Positions 23,536 to 36,737 are shown, numbered from the stretch's first letter. The stretch: 64,000 nt of DNA from Mya arenaria (GCF_026914265.1 NC_069124.1:11797723-11861722), one strand, 5' to 3'. The notes: generated by a model from the sequence alone, not told the origin. Numbers and translations are program-made.

Positions 23536-25087
23536 ATTACAATGACGATAGTACATAAAATAAAGATGCATTAATAGGTTGGCTTTCCAAATAGTTGACT
23601 GCAATTTCATATCATGGCGGCGTTCGGGGATATTTCGGGGATATTTTCGGGGATATTTATCACCTTCAGTGATAGCTCTAGTTTGATTTGTAAAACAAAT
23701 GAAAGTTAATGTTTCCGCTCCACAAGCTATTGAAATTATACACAACAAGCATGATGCACGAGTAAAAAGTGCTTTCATTAGTTGTTTACCATCTTTTAGT
23801 CCAATCCTTTATTTTGATATTGTGTATATATGACCTTGCATACTTTGTACATTTTTCTCAAAATTAAAATATGTTAAAACTATTTTTAGCGCGAGTGATG
23901 TATACTTCAACCATCAACATGCCACTTATTGAATGGTTAACAGCTCTGCCGGCTTGTAACTGTTGTTATTTATCTACATGCCACTTATGGCACGGTTTAG
24001 AGCTCTTTTGGCTTGTTACCTACCATTCTGATAGTAGAACCTCAAATATTTGTACAAAAACAAAGGAAACAGATTTCAACATGTACAAGAACTATGACAT
24101 ATTTGCATACAATAATGCACCTGCTCTGACATTAAGCTGTAGTTGTCAAATTGAGTTGACTGAACCCATCTCATCATTTTTGATGATGCTCTTTACAGTA
24201 CGAAATGTGAATGTAAAGACTCATCTAACATAACTTCTAACATAATTTATCAACATCTCAATATAATTTTTAGCGTAATTTGCCGTTGAGGTACGTAAGG
24301 CGTGCATGAATGATTTTTTGCTCGTTTTAAATGCATTAAAAGACGATATTTGAGTTCTGCGTTGAGGTTTGTTTTGTAGAGTCATTTCACATCTAATTTA
24401 CCATTTATGTAAATTTGAGGTCACAATTTATTGCAAACTTTCACTATTTTCGTTCCAAGTAAAAGATAGCTTTCAAAATAAGATGTGATCTGAATAAATT
24501 ATAAATCTACAGTATGTCTTTGATTTGGTTTTATTTTCTAGCTTAAACTGGTTTGAAGTGAACCTTAACCACCACTGTCATGCTATTTTCTATTTCTCAA
24601 TGACACTTTCAAGATTATTTTTGTTATGAATCACAAAAGCGCATGTTTATGAAATGTCTAGTACACCTTTGATTGATTATAACTATAGTTAGGTTATGAT
24701 GAAAAAATATCGAGAGTAGATGTACTAAAATGGTTTTCGCATGGAGACACTTTGTTTACCGTAATGCATGAAAAAGTAGACACTGAACATAATCATGAAG
24801 GAAATATTGTAGGAAATTTAAGATAAAAAATGCATAAAAACACGCTGTTAGCCATAATATAACTAGGTCAATGTTAGTTTGCATAAGAATATTTAAATAT
24901 TCAGTAACTATTTGTGTATACTCTTCTACTTTAAAGTGATTTGAGTTAAGTGTTTGAACACACCTTAAACAACTATTAGTTTTTAGATTTCAAAACTCAC
25001 TTCAACTTTTTAATTTAAAGAGAAAATAACTACATGCACTACATTTTTTCCCTTCAAGTAAACAAACCTTTAAATCGCTCTTTTCAG

Positions 25088-26346
25088 AGTCGTAGACAGA
25101 AGACATGACCACTGAAGGCACTCTCTAGCGTGTTTGACAAGCCGAAGGGTGACCCCAATGCCATTATTGTCCCTGCTGCATCCAAACGGGAAAAATCCCC
25201 TAAACGTATGGCCCCTAGGGCCCCATCTGTAGAACTGAATACATCTTCTGCCTCTGCCATCTCCTCCAGTCAATCAGCAGGCTCCAAAGCCTTTGCATCG
25301 TCTGTGATGTCATCAGTGACATCATCAGTGACATTACATGGGTCAAAATCTGTGACACTCTCTAAGCCACTGTCAATACCCACTGCGTCACCAAGAAAAA
25401 AGCATTCCAACCTGCCAGTCAATAGTGAAAGGTCAAAGTCACCTCTTAATGAACAAAAAATTAAAGACGATTCCTCTATAGAGTTGTCGTCAGCAACAAA
25501 AGTCAATGTTAAAACCAGTCCTTGTTCAACAATAGGCAAGATGTGGAGACCGATGTCCATGACAACAAGTGCATCCGATGACAAAGAGGAAGAACATTAT
25601 CAAACTTACAATAACTTTGATGTGCTAAGAGACATGCATTCAGAAAAATTACCATTAACAGAAAGCCCAAAAGATCAGGTAGAAGACATTAAAATCAATG
25701 GTCATGGATAAATGGTTATTGCGGATTCAGGGTCATCTAAGTCAACCAAGCGTAGTAAGGTACTAACTGGAAAAGGATCAGTGTCAGAAAAGAGCTTTGC
25801 ATTTTTGAAAGAAAAAGTCAAACCAACATTGTGAAACAGGTTCTTGAAACTGTTTACACGTCTGAATACTTCGTTCAGACCACTGGTGATTTCGACCGAT
25901 TGCATAATGAGCCTAAAAACACTATGGAGTCTTTGAAATATTCAAGGATAGACAAACAGCCAGCTCAGTTTAATATGTGCAAAGAAGAGCTTCAGACTCA
26001 GGTGCGGCAGTTTGTCACTGACGTTAAACTTCTTGTTTGTAATGCAACACAGACGAAAGAGAGACTGGCAGGTAATATGGATGCCAGTATACACTCCCTA
26101 GCTAAGATTTTCCTTCACGGCCAGGCGACAATGTTCATGATGGAAGCCGTTCATCAGGCACAGCACTTGGGCTCCGAGGTGATCCGGGTGACAAATGCGT
26201 ACAAGAGCACACTGAATGCAGCCCACGCCGCTGTGGGGAAGCCTTTGTCCGACTCGCACATGAAATATCTCATGAGACAGGCGACTAATCTCGCCTCATT
26301 ACTCAGCACCCTTCTTAAAAGTCTTAAAACTTTAGAGCAGAAATGA
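25088..26346 (+). pseudogene. Scaffold-like gene terminal exon e
   Basis: CTCTTTTCAG is followed by SRRQKT, a stop (25106), then ALSSVFDKPKGDPNAIIVPA, a Ser-rich linker, a second stop (25709), SVSEKSFAFLKEK and a 10-base deletion. The helical domain follows in the shifted frame and ends LLKSLKTLEQK before TGA at 26344. The copy at 1-473 lacks the 10-base deletion, so the deletion arose in this copy only. An AATAAA at 26684 is a plausible poly(A) signal. Confidence 0.7.
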
Positions 26347-28942
26347 TTAGACTTATTATACAGGTGTAGTTTCAATATTGTTATGATAAGCTGTTGTTAC
26401 ATTGTGAATTCCATTGGTATTATCCTTCTGAAGACTTAGTTAGTTTGAAAGTATAACCTAATTTGTTATGAATTATGTAAACAGAAGATTAGATATTTCT
26501 TAGGTTTTAGATAGAGTCAGAATCATTCCTTGTTGTTCAACTCTCTAGAATCATTTCATAAAGATGTCAGGGCTGGTTTTCATAAACATCTGAAGTCATT
26601 TTCTTAACTTACGTTGATTTCCTAGGTTTGCCACATGTAGTCAAATCAAAAAAATTGTGGTCAGTATAAATGTATGCATATTCAATAAATTTAATGAAAG
26701 GTATTTAAAAAAATAATGAAAAGTATTTATATTCAATGAATTATATACATAATAAAATTAATAAAAAAAGTATTTTTGATATTATTAAGTTATTATATGG
26801 TATGATTAGTAGGGTAATTTAAGTTAGGAAAATGACTTGAGATGTTTTATGAATGGGGGCCAGTTGATTACTCTGTATACAGCAACGTTGCATCATGTGC
26901 CAACACATTCCAACATTCTGTTCACTTGTACATTCTTGTCATTGATTTCAGATCTGTATTATACATTATAAACATTGTATTTAAGGTTTTAAAACAGTTT
27001 TGATTTCCATTCATGTTTTTTTCATAAAGCAGCTACTTCTGTTTTTGTTGATATGTGCAGATTGAGTTATCTTATTACAAATCATGCGTTTATATCCGTA
27101 TATTTAACAGAGATTTGTATTCGACATAATACAATTATCATAAACCCATGCATATTTTAAACCCAGAACTATCAACTGGTTTCAAACGTTCAAAAGGTTG
27201 AATGAACTTTGAGTCTTTTCAAATACAAAATATAAACTGTGTGTAAATGCATTTGTTATTTTGAAATCGTTTTGTACCCTTTTTATAATCAAAACATATA
27301 AAGCAGATATATCCGTTCATTCATTTAATATGAATGTCTTGTTCTTGTTTTTTCGTATGAAATGCTGCTGTGACCTTTGATATTTTGGGCACTTTTTACA
27401 GAAGCCAATGAAAAAGAAAATCAGTTATATAGATAAATAATTCAGCTAAAAATTGTACACTGCAACAACTGTTTCTTTCAGAACTTAAAAATGTTAAAGG
27501 TAATTAAGCATTGCCCTAGATTAACAGCATTGATATATTTTGTATTGTTAAGCTCGTTTAAAAAGGTTCATCACTTTTATTGTTTTGTGTGCTTTTGATA
27601 TGCGATATATATATATAATAGTCTGTGACTAAATCAATTGTTTCTAATGTTTTTCTGAAATCTCACTGTATATTGGCCACTTGTGTTTCTGTCAGTAAAA
27701 AATCTGTGTGTTTATACATGTACTTCTGTTGATTTCTGTAGCCTTACATTAATTTATGTTGACATTCTAAAGAGGTTATATCATATTTACAAGTATTGTA
27801 AGAAGAGATATTATTTGTATACCATTTGAATATACTACAATTTTATAAAGTTATTGTGTTTAGTGTTTAATTCTTCCATCTACAAACTAAGAACATGATA
27901 ACTCTTTGCCATGGACATGACAAATCTAATAATCTGTAACTGAATTAAAGCTAGGATATATTCTTAAAAGGTTGCGCTAGAACTTTATAAGAGCTTTGAC
28001 ATTATCAGTAATCAGTAAATATAACATTCCCGCTGTATGCCACCTTGAGAAATTCAACCTTCAAAATATTTGCATACACTTGAGGCAATAAATGCATGCA
28101 CCTAATGGTTCAGGTGCACAGAGGTATCATTTTCTGTAATGACTTCAGGTAATACTAGTGAAAGAAATTATGGCTATCAATTGGTGCAAAAAAGGTGTTT
28201 TATCAACAACAGTTTGACACAATCCATAGCTTCAGGCTACAGCTGTGCATTTTGCCTATACATTGTACATGAAGCTGCCATTTACAGCTATAATACTTTT
28301 ATACATATATGTAGCTCTAAAATAAATACAACAGCAGCCATACAATTACAGTTTGTTGTAAATTATTTAGCTGTAGTACTTTAAGTGCCCACAGTATAGC
28401 TGCAGCTGTATTTTATAGCTGTTGTATTTTATTTATAATTGAAGCCTAAGCTATTGATATACAGCTGAAACTGTATTTCATAGGTCATTCTTGTCATATT
28501 GTTACTTTTGACCAACTTGGTGATTTGAGGTCATCTGTCCCCTTTGAGGTCATGTGTCCCCTTCGAGGTCATGTGTCCCCTTCGAAGGGGAGCTTATGGC
28601 TTTGTAGTTTGCTTAAGGGTCAGGCGGTAGCAATGTTTAGACATGGTAGGCATTGTTGTGGATGACGACATCCACTATTTAGAGTTTTAAACACAATCTT
28701 TTCTGACTATTACTTCTTGAAAGGAATGTCCTTAATGCATGTAGATTTTATTGACAACTTCATAAAGTATTATTATAAAATGACTGTTTGGAACTGTAGG
28801 AGGCCTATGTTTATTTTGTAATCATAAGGTCAAATATAAAAATATTATTGCTGTCGCTTTCACCCTTTATGGATTGAAGAAGGCTGTTATTGTATATTAT
28901 TTATCATGCTCAATTGTGAAGACATCTGATACGAATCACTAT
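26347..28942. other. 3' region and intergenic DNA
   Basis: Apart from AATAAA at 26684-26689 no gene is visible. A loose inverted pair around AAATAAATACAACAGC (about 28322) and GCTGTTGTATTTTATTTA (about 28417) and three GAGGTCATGTGTCCCCTT-like units (28526-28582) are present. Confidence 0.45.
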
Positions 28943-29446
28943 CGAGTCCTGGGTAGAAGCCAGGAGGCCAGAAAGTATCCCTACCTACAACCTCTTGGAT
29001 AAGAGGCTGACACCTATACCACTAGATCAATCACTCGAGTCCTGGGTAGAAGCCAGGAGGCCAGAAAGTATCCCTACCTACAACCTCTTGGATAAGAGGC
29101 TGACACCTATACAACTAAATCAATCACTCGAGTCCTGGGTAGAAACCGGGAGGCCAATAGTATCCCTACCCACAACCTCTTGGATAAGAGGCTGACACAT
29201 ATACCGCTAGATCAATCACTCGAGTAGAAACCCGGAGGCCAGAAAGTATCCCTACCTACAACCTCTTGGATAAGAGGCTGACACATATACCGCTAGATCA
29301 ATCACTCGAGTCCTGGGTAGAAACCAGGAGGCCAGAAAGTAACCCCACTCACATCCTTTTCGATAAGAGGCTGACACCTATACCGCTAGATCAATCACTC
29401 GAGTCCTGGGTAGAAGCCAGGAGGCCATAAAGTATCCCTACCCATA
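28943..29446 (-). repeat. 93-bp tandem repeat with tRNA-like content (about 5.4 units)
   Basis: Units begin CGAGTCCTGGGTAGAAGCC and repeat every 93 bases; one unit is shortened. On the minus strand each unit contains TAGTGGTATAGGTGTCAGCC (like a tRNA A box and D arm), then CCTCTTATCCAAGAGG, which can fold as an anticodon-like hairpin, then a weak B-box position. This suggests a tandemised tRNA-derived repeat rather than working tRNAs. Confidence 0.7.
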
Positions 29447-32400
29447 TTGACCCAATATGACCTAACTCTGAATAAGTCCATTATTATTGATGTGGGTTTA
29501 AAGGTTATCTTTCAAGGTCACTTTTGACAATATGATGTCAACCCGTGTCTGAACCATTTCTTGAGTGCCACATAGGGCAAAAACGTGTACAGACTCGATG
29601 GCGTTGTAATGCAACGTTGTTTATACATGTGTAAAGCTGAAACCTCGTGCATGTAAGGCACTTCCATTCTGACAAAAAAAACGCTTTTTACCAAAATGCG
29701 CTTTATATTCAGAAAAAAATGCGCGTAAAATGCAGAAAAAATGTGTTTTCAACGCAGCTCAAAACGCACTATAAACACATCTAAAATGCGCTTTTAAAAA
29801 GTGCATTGATGCGCTTTAAGTCCGAAATACAGTTTTAGTGCAGAATAAATGCACTTCAGTCACAAAAAAGTGTGCATTTTTAGTTTTCAATTCCTTCGGT
29901 TAGAAAAATACGCGTAAAAACAGTGCCATTGCCGCTGCGTTTAATGCAGAATAATGCTCATTTAACACGCATTTTACACACTCTTTGAGAAGGGTTGTGT
30001 CTTTGGTCTATGGCGATATCTCCTTTTGTCTCCTAAAATCGTACATATGTGAAATAAAAACATAATAACATGACCGTCTTGGAACATTTTAATGGATTTA
30101 ATTTTTTTTTTATTGTTATGTGGACCTGTAGGACAGGACTATCACGTAGTTAATGCATGCAACACAAGGAAGTACCACGGTGGAGAACCCACGTGACTGG
30201 TAACATAATGTGTCGTACCAACACCTCCTACGAAGTCGAGCCAAGCACGGAGAAGTCGCCGAATATATAGTTTCATCAGTTTCCTAGACTCCGTCGATCT
30301 GAATGTAATTTAAAACGAGTTCATTCTTTCATTGCGACTCCATTACAATGCATGTGCTCCAAACAGGGACCAGCGTCCAATAATAAGTTTTACAGAATAG
30401 GTAAATATTTATAATAACGCATTTTAGCACCCGTCAGTTAAACAATGATATTCACTGAAGGTTTGAAAACGTTCGTCTACATGTACTTGATCAAATCTAA
30501 AATGTCCGTGTACTTTACCTGTTTTGTTCTTTCTCATTTGTCCCTTTGAAAAAAATAAACTATTGGAAATAAAACCATACCTTCTGAATCATACAAAATG
30601 CATTGCCAACTTTGGAGAAATCCGCTGAAGCGAAAGTGCCTATAGAGTTATATAGGGAAAATATGGCTAAACAGTTCTCACGAATTAGTCTTTCAACAGA
30701 TCATCTTACTTCCTACATATATGTTAGAATAATTCTTGCCCTTGAAGATGATGGTTTTGTATTAATTGTATGTGTTTTATATTTTGGTCCTTTTTAAGGG
30801 TTTTGTTGGTCATTAAAAGTTACATTGAAATAAGAAGGAGCTAATATTTGTTTTGCTATTTAATGTTATTATAGACATCCGATCGCTTAGCTTCCAGCGG
30901 ATTACGATGCAGAATTATTTTCTCTTTCAAATGCACTTTTCGAAATATTTTTTTTTAAATATCTCTTGGTCCTTTTTGAACATTTATGTAAAATTTGTAG
31001 AAAATCGATGCCCAGAAATTGTGGATTCAACTGTACGATAATGGTTTTATGGCCCTCCCCGCGGCGTATTCACAGCAGGATAGAAACAATCCTTTAACAA
31101 GGTTATGACACTGGGTATGACATATGCAACGAAGTTTGTCATTTATAGCAATAAAATTTTTCCATGACTATTTCGGATTTTTTCCCTTTTATCATTATTA
31201 TATAATTGAAATTATATATGATACTCGATTATTCATTTACATCAGTAGTTAAGAAATGTCATATATTGTTTTTGTGTTAGAAAGTAATATATTTAGCAAA
31301 AAATATTCCCATTTTTAATCGCAATCACTATTACAGTTAAAACGTAACACTTTTCTTATAAAATAGTAATGTTTTAAGGTTCATTGGCAACTTTTGAAAT
31401 ACATGGCTATAAAACATAATAAATAAGGGTATTCAAAGATAATAATTTACATATCTACATCGAGTCAACATGTTCATTAGTAATGCTTAAGTTCTAATTC
31501 TTAATGGTTAACATTTGGTCTACCATTCTGCACTCAACCAAATATGTTTATAAATTTAGCGTAAATTTAATTATTTTGTATAGGCAAGAAATGTGCTAAA
31601 GGGAATTTTGTCATCGTAGTTTTGGTAACGAGTGCACTAGGTGTTCATAACGTGTCAAAATACCATTATATCAACGTGTTGTTATGAAAGAAAAGGGTAT
31701 ACCTGTCTTATTGTCAATACAAATTTAAAGACATTTTAACTTGTATCGTTAAAGACCGGTACTAAATTATGACAACTGCAGATAATATTTCATTTTAGCT
31801 GTTCCTTTCCGAAATTTCACACCCAATTTTGTGTCACACTGCTATTAGAAAAAATACCAAACTGTTAAAATAAAGGTGTGGAAATGGCCCCGATTAAATG
31901 TCTTGATAAATGATCACGAAATATAATATGCAAAAGAAGTAAGTTTATCAGAGATGATTTGATATTTCAGTTCTTCATCAACTAACGTTTCCCCTATAGA
32001 ACAGCTCTACCTAATTATGGCTAAATCTTAAATCGTCCAAAACTGAAATTTTCTATCGCAACTTATAATAAAAGGACGGATCAACTTTATGACCCTCATA
32101 AATTTTGTTTTCTTATCTGCCTAAATCTTACACTGTGTCGAGTAGATGAATAAGTGCTAGACTAGCGTATCTTAACGCTACTATTGCACTGAGAGGAGAA
32201 ATCGATAGAGACCGTCGTTACCCTGATAAGCTCCAAAGTTGCCAATGAATAACACTTTCTGAACATATGATTATCGTATGCTATATTTACGCATAACCCC
32301 AATTTTAGTAATATATTTGTCAGGAGCCGTGTTTTTTGCCGAAAATTTCAACTTTTTCAGGGTTTTAAGCGTAGCTTATCGTTTTTATGTGACAAAAATA

Positions 32401-33709
32401 GAGACCTATTATTTTCATTTTTTGTCGTTAAGTTGATTAATGAGTCACGTGGGTTCTCCGTGTAAAGTATGATGGACGGCAGCCTTGAATTGCCCCACTC
32501 CCAGGGGGTCCAACGTGAAATGTGTTCGCCGAATTTTAAGTGAGGGAAATTGTGTGAAGCCGAATAAAATGGCGGCGTGGAAAGGAATTCCGTTGTTTCA
32601 AGGATGTATTTTCACCTGGTAGCGGTCGAAAAGATAAATAATGCAAATATTCAATAACAATAATACATACCCGAAACTTGTTGTTGTACCACACAAAACA
32701 CATTGGTCAATATCAGTATAATATGGTACATTTAAGAGGGGGAGGTTCATGCTAGTGTACATTTATCTCTTAAACCGAGTTACGAAATTAGTCATACTTG
32801 GAAGTAAATCGATCTTCTATTGTCTGCATGCGTTTGAAGTATTCAATAGCTTGATAAAACTGGAAGTAGAATCGCTACCAAATTTCTCAAATCAAAGTCT
32901 AGCTGATGCAATGACCCTGGCATTTTCAAAAGAAACATCTGCATGCATTCTGTACTTGGTGTAGGCTGGGTTTAAGTTAAGTGTTTCGCTTCACATCTCT
33001 TGCTTTATGATTGAAGTAATATACACAGTTTACAATTAAGAAGATCACTAAAGGTGTATTTGTTGGACTAAAAGGTTCATAAACTGTATATTTGAGATAA
33101 GATAACAGACAATTATTAAGGTACGTAATCAACAATTTTATATTTTCTTGTATTAAATATGCACTACTGAAGCTTAATATTTTTTATCACAGTAAACTTA
33201 CTGATAATAAAATTCTTCGATTGTTCGGATGTGCCAGTCAAAACTGATTAACGGAATTTATATGCCTTCCCCAGCCAGCAAAACTTATGGGACCCATATG
33301 GTTATCTAGACAAACAGCTATGTTGAGAAGTACAAATGACATAATGTCAACATAATATTTCATTACACAACAAAGATAGCAATAATCTTATTAAGTTTAT
33401 TAACGTGAAAACATTAGGAATGTAAAACAAGATGTACACTAAAAAAGTCAACAAAAAATACATACTGGCAATGTTAAGATTTTGCGTAATACTGGCAATA
33501 TAAAAGTGGCACACAAGAAAAATGTGACTGAAATTATGACACATTTTTTCAGGTTGGTTTGACAATACCAAGCTAAAAAGATCTAGTACAATTATATGGT
33601 AATTTGATTAATAACTTAATAATAATTGAAGACTTTGTTTTATTGATTGTATCTGTCAGTTAATGCTGTCAAACTGAAAAAGCGTGTCAAAAATTACATG
33701 TAACAAAAC
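29447..33709. other. Intergenic region
   Basis: No gene is supported. Items seen are a patch dense in AATGCGC/GCGCATT-like words (about 29680-29960), an inverted pair around GAGAACCCACGTGACT (30184) and AGTCACGTGGGTTCTC (32443), and a sequence at about 32965-33190 that is related to the repeats at 39805-40470. Confidence 0.4.
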
Positions 33710-34102
33710 ACACTTTTTAAAGGTTTTAACGACATTCGGAGCTCCTCGGCCATTTTATCAAAAACAACCTCTGATGTATTTGGACGGTTTACATACTCAA
33801 AAAGCGGTACCTTTAAGTCCGCTGCAAGTAGATCGCATGGTAATTTTATTTAGCAGTTAAACTTCATGACTTAACTCTTGGGAATCTTAATTATGTTTGC
33901 AATAATACACTTCACAGGCAGTCAATTTAAACTTCGATCAATAAATACAATTCTAAAACCCTACATTTAATAAATGATATAATTAAGAAATTTACAAACT
34001 ACTTCAACTGATGTACCGGCATACTTCTGAGGTTGTTTTCGATAAAAATGGCCGAGGAGGTCCTAATGCTTTAACGAATGTGTTTAAAAAAATACACTAA
34101 TC
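33710..34102. mobile_element. Fold-back element with about 70-bp arms
   Basis: The left arm (GAGCTCCTCGGCCATTTTAT, then CAAAAACAACCTC) is inverted at the right (GAGGTTGTTTTCGATAAAAA, then TGGCCGAGGAGG). The arms are roughly four-fifths identical and the centre is AT-rich. No open frame; a diverged MITE is likely. Confidence 0.65.
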
Positions 34103-36273
34103 GAAAGACGCACAATTCTAATAAACAGAGCATGGACACTTACACATTCAAGTATAACAATATTGCTTAGACATAAAGCAGCGTTTCAAACCAGAAATAA
34201 AATAACAGTTTCAAGTTAATTGGCACGTTGGATTCCATCACAAAAATCATACATGTAAAATAAAAAAGAATTTAAAAGGAGAAAAAATTAAACACAAACC
34301 AGAGCTATTGACTAACACAATTAAGGCACCTTGTACTACTGACTAGTGAACTGACATGACTGAATGTTAAAACATATATATATGTCCTTATTTCCTCCAT
34401 GTATGTTGAGTTACATTACAAAATACATATGAAACAAAAGTAGAGAAACAGCATATAAGTTATAATAAATATTTACATAATAAAATTATATCATTTAGAG
34501 CTGATTCATTGTTGCAGGCATAAAAATTAGACTTTTGAAATGAACAAGCCAGAATTCTTATACTATTGCAAGAAATCATATTTTTAAACAAGCCCTGCTA
34601 AATAATATTCAGAATTTGAGCAAGCCCGGAAGACATTTTACCAGGGCTTGCGGGCTTGTGCTAATTTCGACCGCTGTCGTTGTATGTCAAGGAGGTAAAA
34701 AAAAGTTTTAAAATATGTATCTACCATGTACAAATCAAGGATCACCTTTATCGCCAAGGAAATAAATGGGGTTAATATAATTCAAGTCATCTGGCCCCAA
34801 TTTCTCGAAAGTTCTTAATCGTAACACCCTTAAGTAGCTTATTTCATTCAGTCAAATTTCTTACCTCATCTTAAAATAAGTTTATTATGTGTGTATCAAA
34901 GTTTAAAATGGTGTACCCAGGATAAGAAAATATTATAGTAAAACAAAAACCGACATAATTCCGAGATATTATGATTATTATTCAATGTCAACAGGTTTCG
35001 CTTATTAAGAGTCTTCTTTAGAACAATCATCCAAATGTGATCTAAACATATTTGTCTTGTTGATGGGTCTCTTATTTGTCATGGACAGTTTGTTTTATGT
35101 TTATACAAAACAGTAAAAGCAACATGGATTTGCCTATGAATTGGATAAGAAATGCTCTTCTTGAAACCCATAACGATATGAAAATTTAGGGAAAAAGTTG
35201 GAGATATCTCATTATTACATTATTGTGATACATTTTGCATATAAATTACATAACATGTCACACGACATTGATGGGTTAATGATAAAACAATAGAAGCATA
35301 CATATTGTACATAATCAATTTGAAAAATATTCTGACAGTTTTTGAGTCGTAAATCCGAATTTTTATGGTAAGTAAATAAGTCAACATTCTACTCAGGAAG
35401 CATCAGGGTGACCCTTGCTCGGTCTTTGCGGCTAACCTCACGACCTCGAGACTCGGAAAGCCACTTCTATATGGCCATCCCATTTCCTTGCGGTTCTAAA
35501 GTGTGTTGCTGGGTTCAATTGTAGACATCCTGTAAATAGTGTTAGTGGATAGATGAATATCTGAGACAGTTATTTCATCAAAGTGATTATCAAATGTTAA
35601 GTAATAAATAAGCAGCATTTTATGGTCAACTATATATGGTAATTTTAGCTAGACAGATAAATTTAGGTATCTTAAAAAGTTTGTCATTTTTTAACACTAA
35701 TACTCAGTTATATATTTTTTTTAAATCCATTGATGTTTATGCACAGCATAGGTACCATTTAGCACACCTTAATATATACAACAACAAAACCACCTACTGA
35801 AAAAGATGTTTATCAAGTGGAGTCTGTCCAGTTTCTTTTTTGTTTGGTTCCCTTTAAGTTGTATTGGGGGGGGGCAGATTTGTTGTCAACACCGTCTTCA
35901 TAATCCGGGAAACCGTGTCCACTGTGTCACTCCCACCATATTCTGCCAAGTATTTTACTTTGAACAAAAAGTTGTGTATGAAAATGCCTGTAAATCCACA
36001 TATAAATGCAAAACAACAAAAACCCTCAAGCAGAACCATGATATCACACTCAATGTGGCACAATTAAATATTAAAATTTGAAGCACTGTCAGCGCCCCCT
36101 ATACTGGCTCAGTTTGTGTGTCTGCCCTTATATTGATAACATCAGATCACGTTTCAAAAACAAACTTAAATGAATAATGTCACTTCAAAATATAATTTTA
36201 AAGCTCAAATTATGCATTTTTAAATTCAAAGACACCTCATAAAAAATCAGTCAACTATGTTTGGGAAACTTAC
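34103..36273. other. Intergenic region
   Basis: No gene is supported. A short CAGGGCTTGCGGGCTTGTG patch at about 34640 and a GC-richer block at 35400-35500 stand out from AT-rich DNA. Confidence 0.4.
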
Positions 36274-36485
36274 AACGGATGTTGCAGCATTCGCTTGTGA
36301 CTTTCGCTCTTTGAAGGCTGCCAAATCCACCACAGTTTTGAGGGGTAAAGATTTCCCCTCTGGCAACTCATTCGGAACTGCATCTTGTGCTGAACCTCTC
36401 GCCAGGATGAGACGCAGGAGCTGCGTATGCTGTCGCAATTGCTCCTGCTGGTTTTCCAAAATCACAAAGATCAAGGTGTCCCGAT
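36274..36485 (-). CDS. Exon of a possible DUF4806-type gene
   Basis: On the minus strand TTTGTTCCAG precedes a frame reading RDTLIFVILENQQEQLRQHT, QLLRLILARG and ELPEGKSLPLKTVVDLAAFK, ending at GTAAGT. A coiled-coil-like helix followed by LPLKTV-DL resembles the start of DUF4806 domains, which are abundant in invertebrate repeat-associated genes (from memory, not searched). Following exons were not found at lower coordinates, so the gene is probably partial. Confidence 0.45.
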
Positions 36486-36664
36486 CTGGAACAAATAACA
36501 TTCTGTCAAAAATAAAAATTTAAACAAGACACTTCAGGTAATATACAGTGAACCATTAAACCAATAATGTGATTGATGGCTGTTTGTTAATGTTTATAAT
36601 AATAAAAAGATGCAAGGTTCAATTATGAAAACCATTTGACATTCCATTAAAATTTTCTATTTAC

Positions 36665-36737
36665 CTTCTTGGATTCTGCTCTGCCGAGCATCGAATAATG
36701 AACGGGTAGCTGGAATGTTGGGAGGTGTTGGTTTTGG
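36665..36737 (-). CDS. Upstream exon of the possible DUF4806-type gene
   Basis: The acceptor CTGTTACAG and donor GTAAAT bound PKPTPPNIPATRSLFDARQS then RIQE, whose phase joins exactly to the next exon (RIQE-D-RDTL). Upstream, an acidic frame (RLYEDMSEGATAANGDD, about 36760-36815) stops at TAG in a different frame, so the boundary is uncertain and a frameshift is possible. Confidence 0.4.

Larger units (their letters stand above)
17206..26346 (+). pseudogene. 3' part of a scaffold-like gene with stops and frameshifts
   Basis: Five exons with matching phases are visible: 17206-17375, 18327-19726, 20205-20237, 22628-22696 and 25088-26346. The protein is Ser-rich and low-complexity (LVIPPPPDESFSLQDIDIV, SFSSLIRRSLGRSSGK, TKLGYKPPLPPATTLW), then ends in a helical domain of about 170 residues (LQTQVRQFVTDVKLLV, AVHQAQHLGSEVI). 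Five in-frame stops lie at 18567, 18830, 19457, 25106 and 25709. Frameshifts lie at an A run near 18727 and at a 10-base deletion near 25817. The splice sites and the rest of the frame are kept, so it is a young non-processed pseudogene or a gene with recoding. No start is present. The C-terminal part of FERM/PDZ (FRMPD-type) scaffolds is one possibility, but the family is not firmly recognised. Confidence 0.65.

Noticed and set aside
23871..24233. 120-residue frame in the intron before the scaffold-like terminal exon
   Set aside because: Low-quality composition, no splice context and no recognised motif.
28139..28384. 81-residue frame
   Set aside because: It spans an inverted-repeat-like AT-rich stretch and has no homology signal visible by eye.
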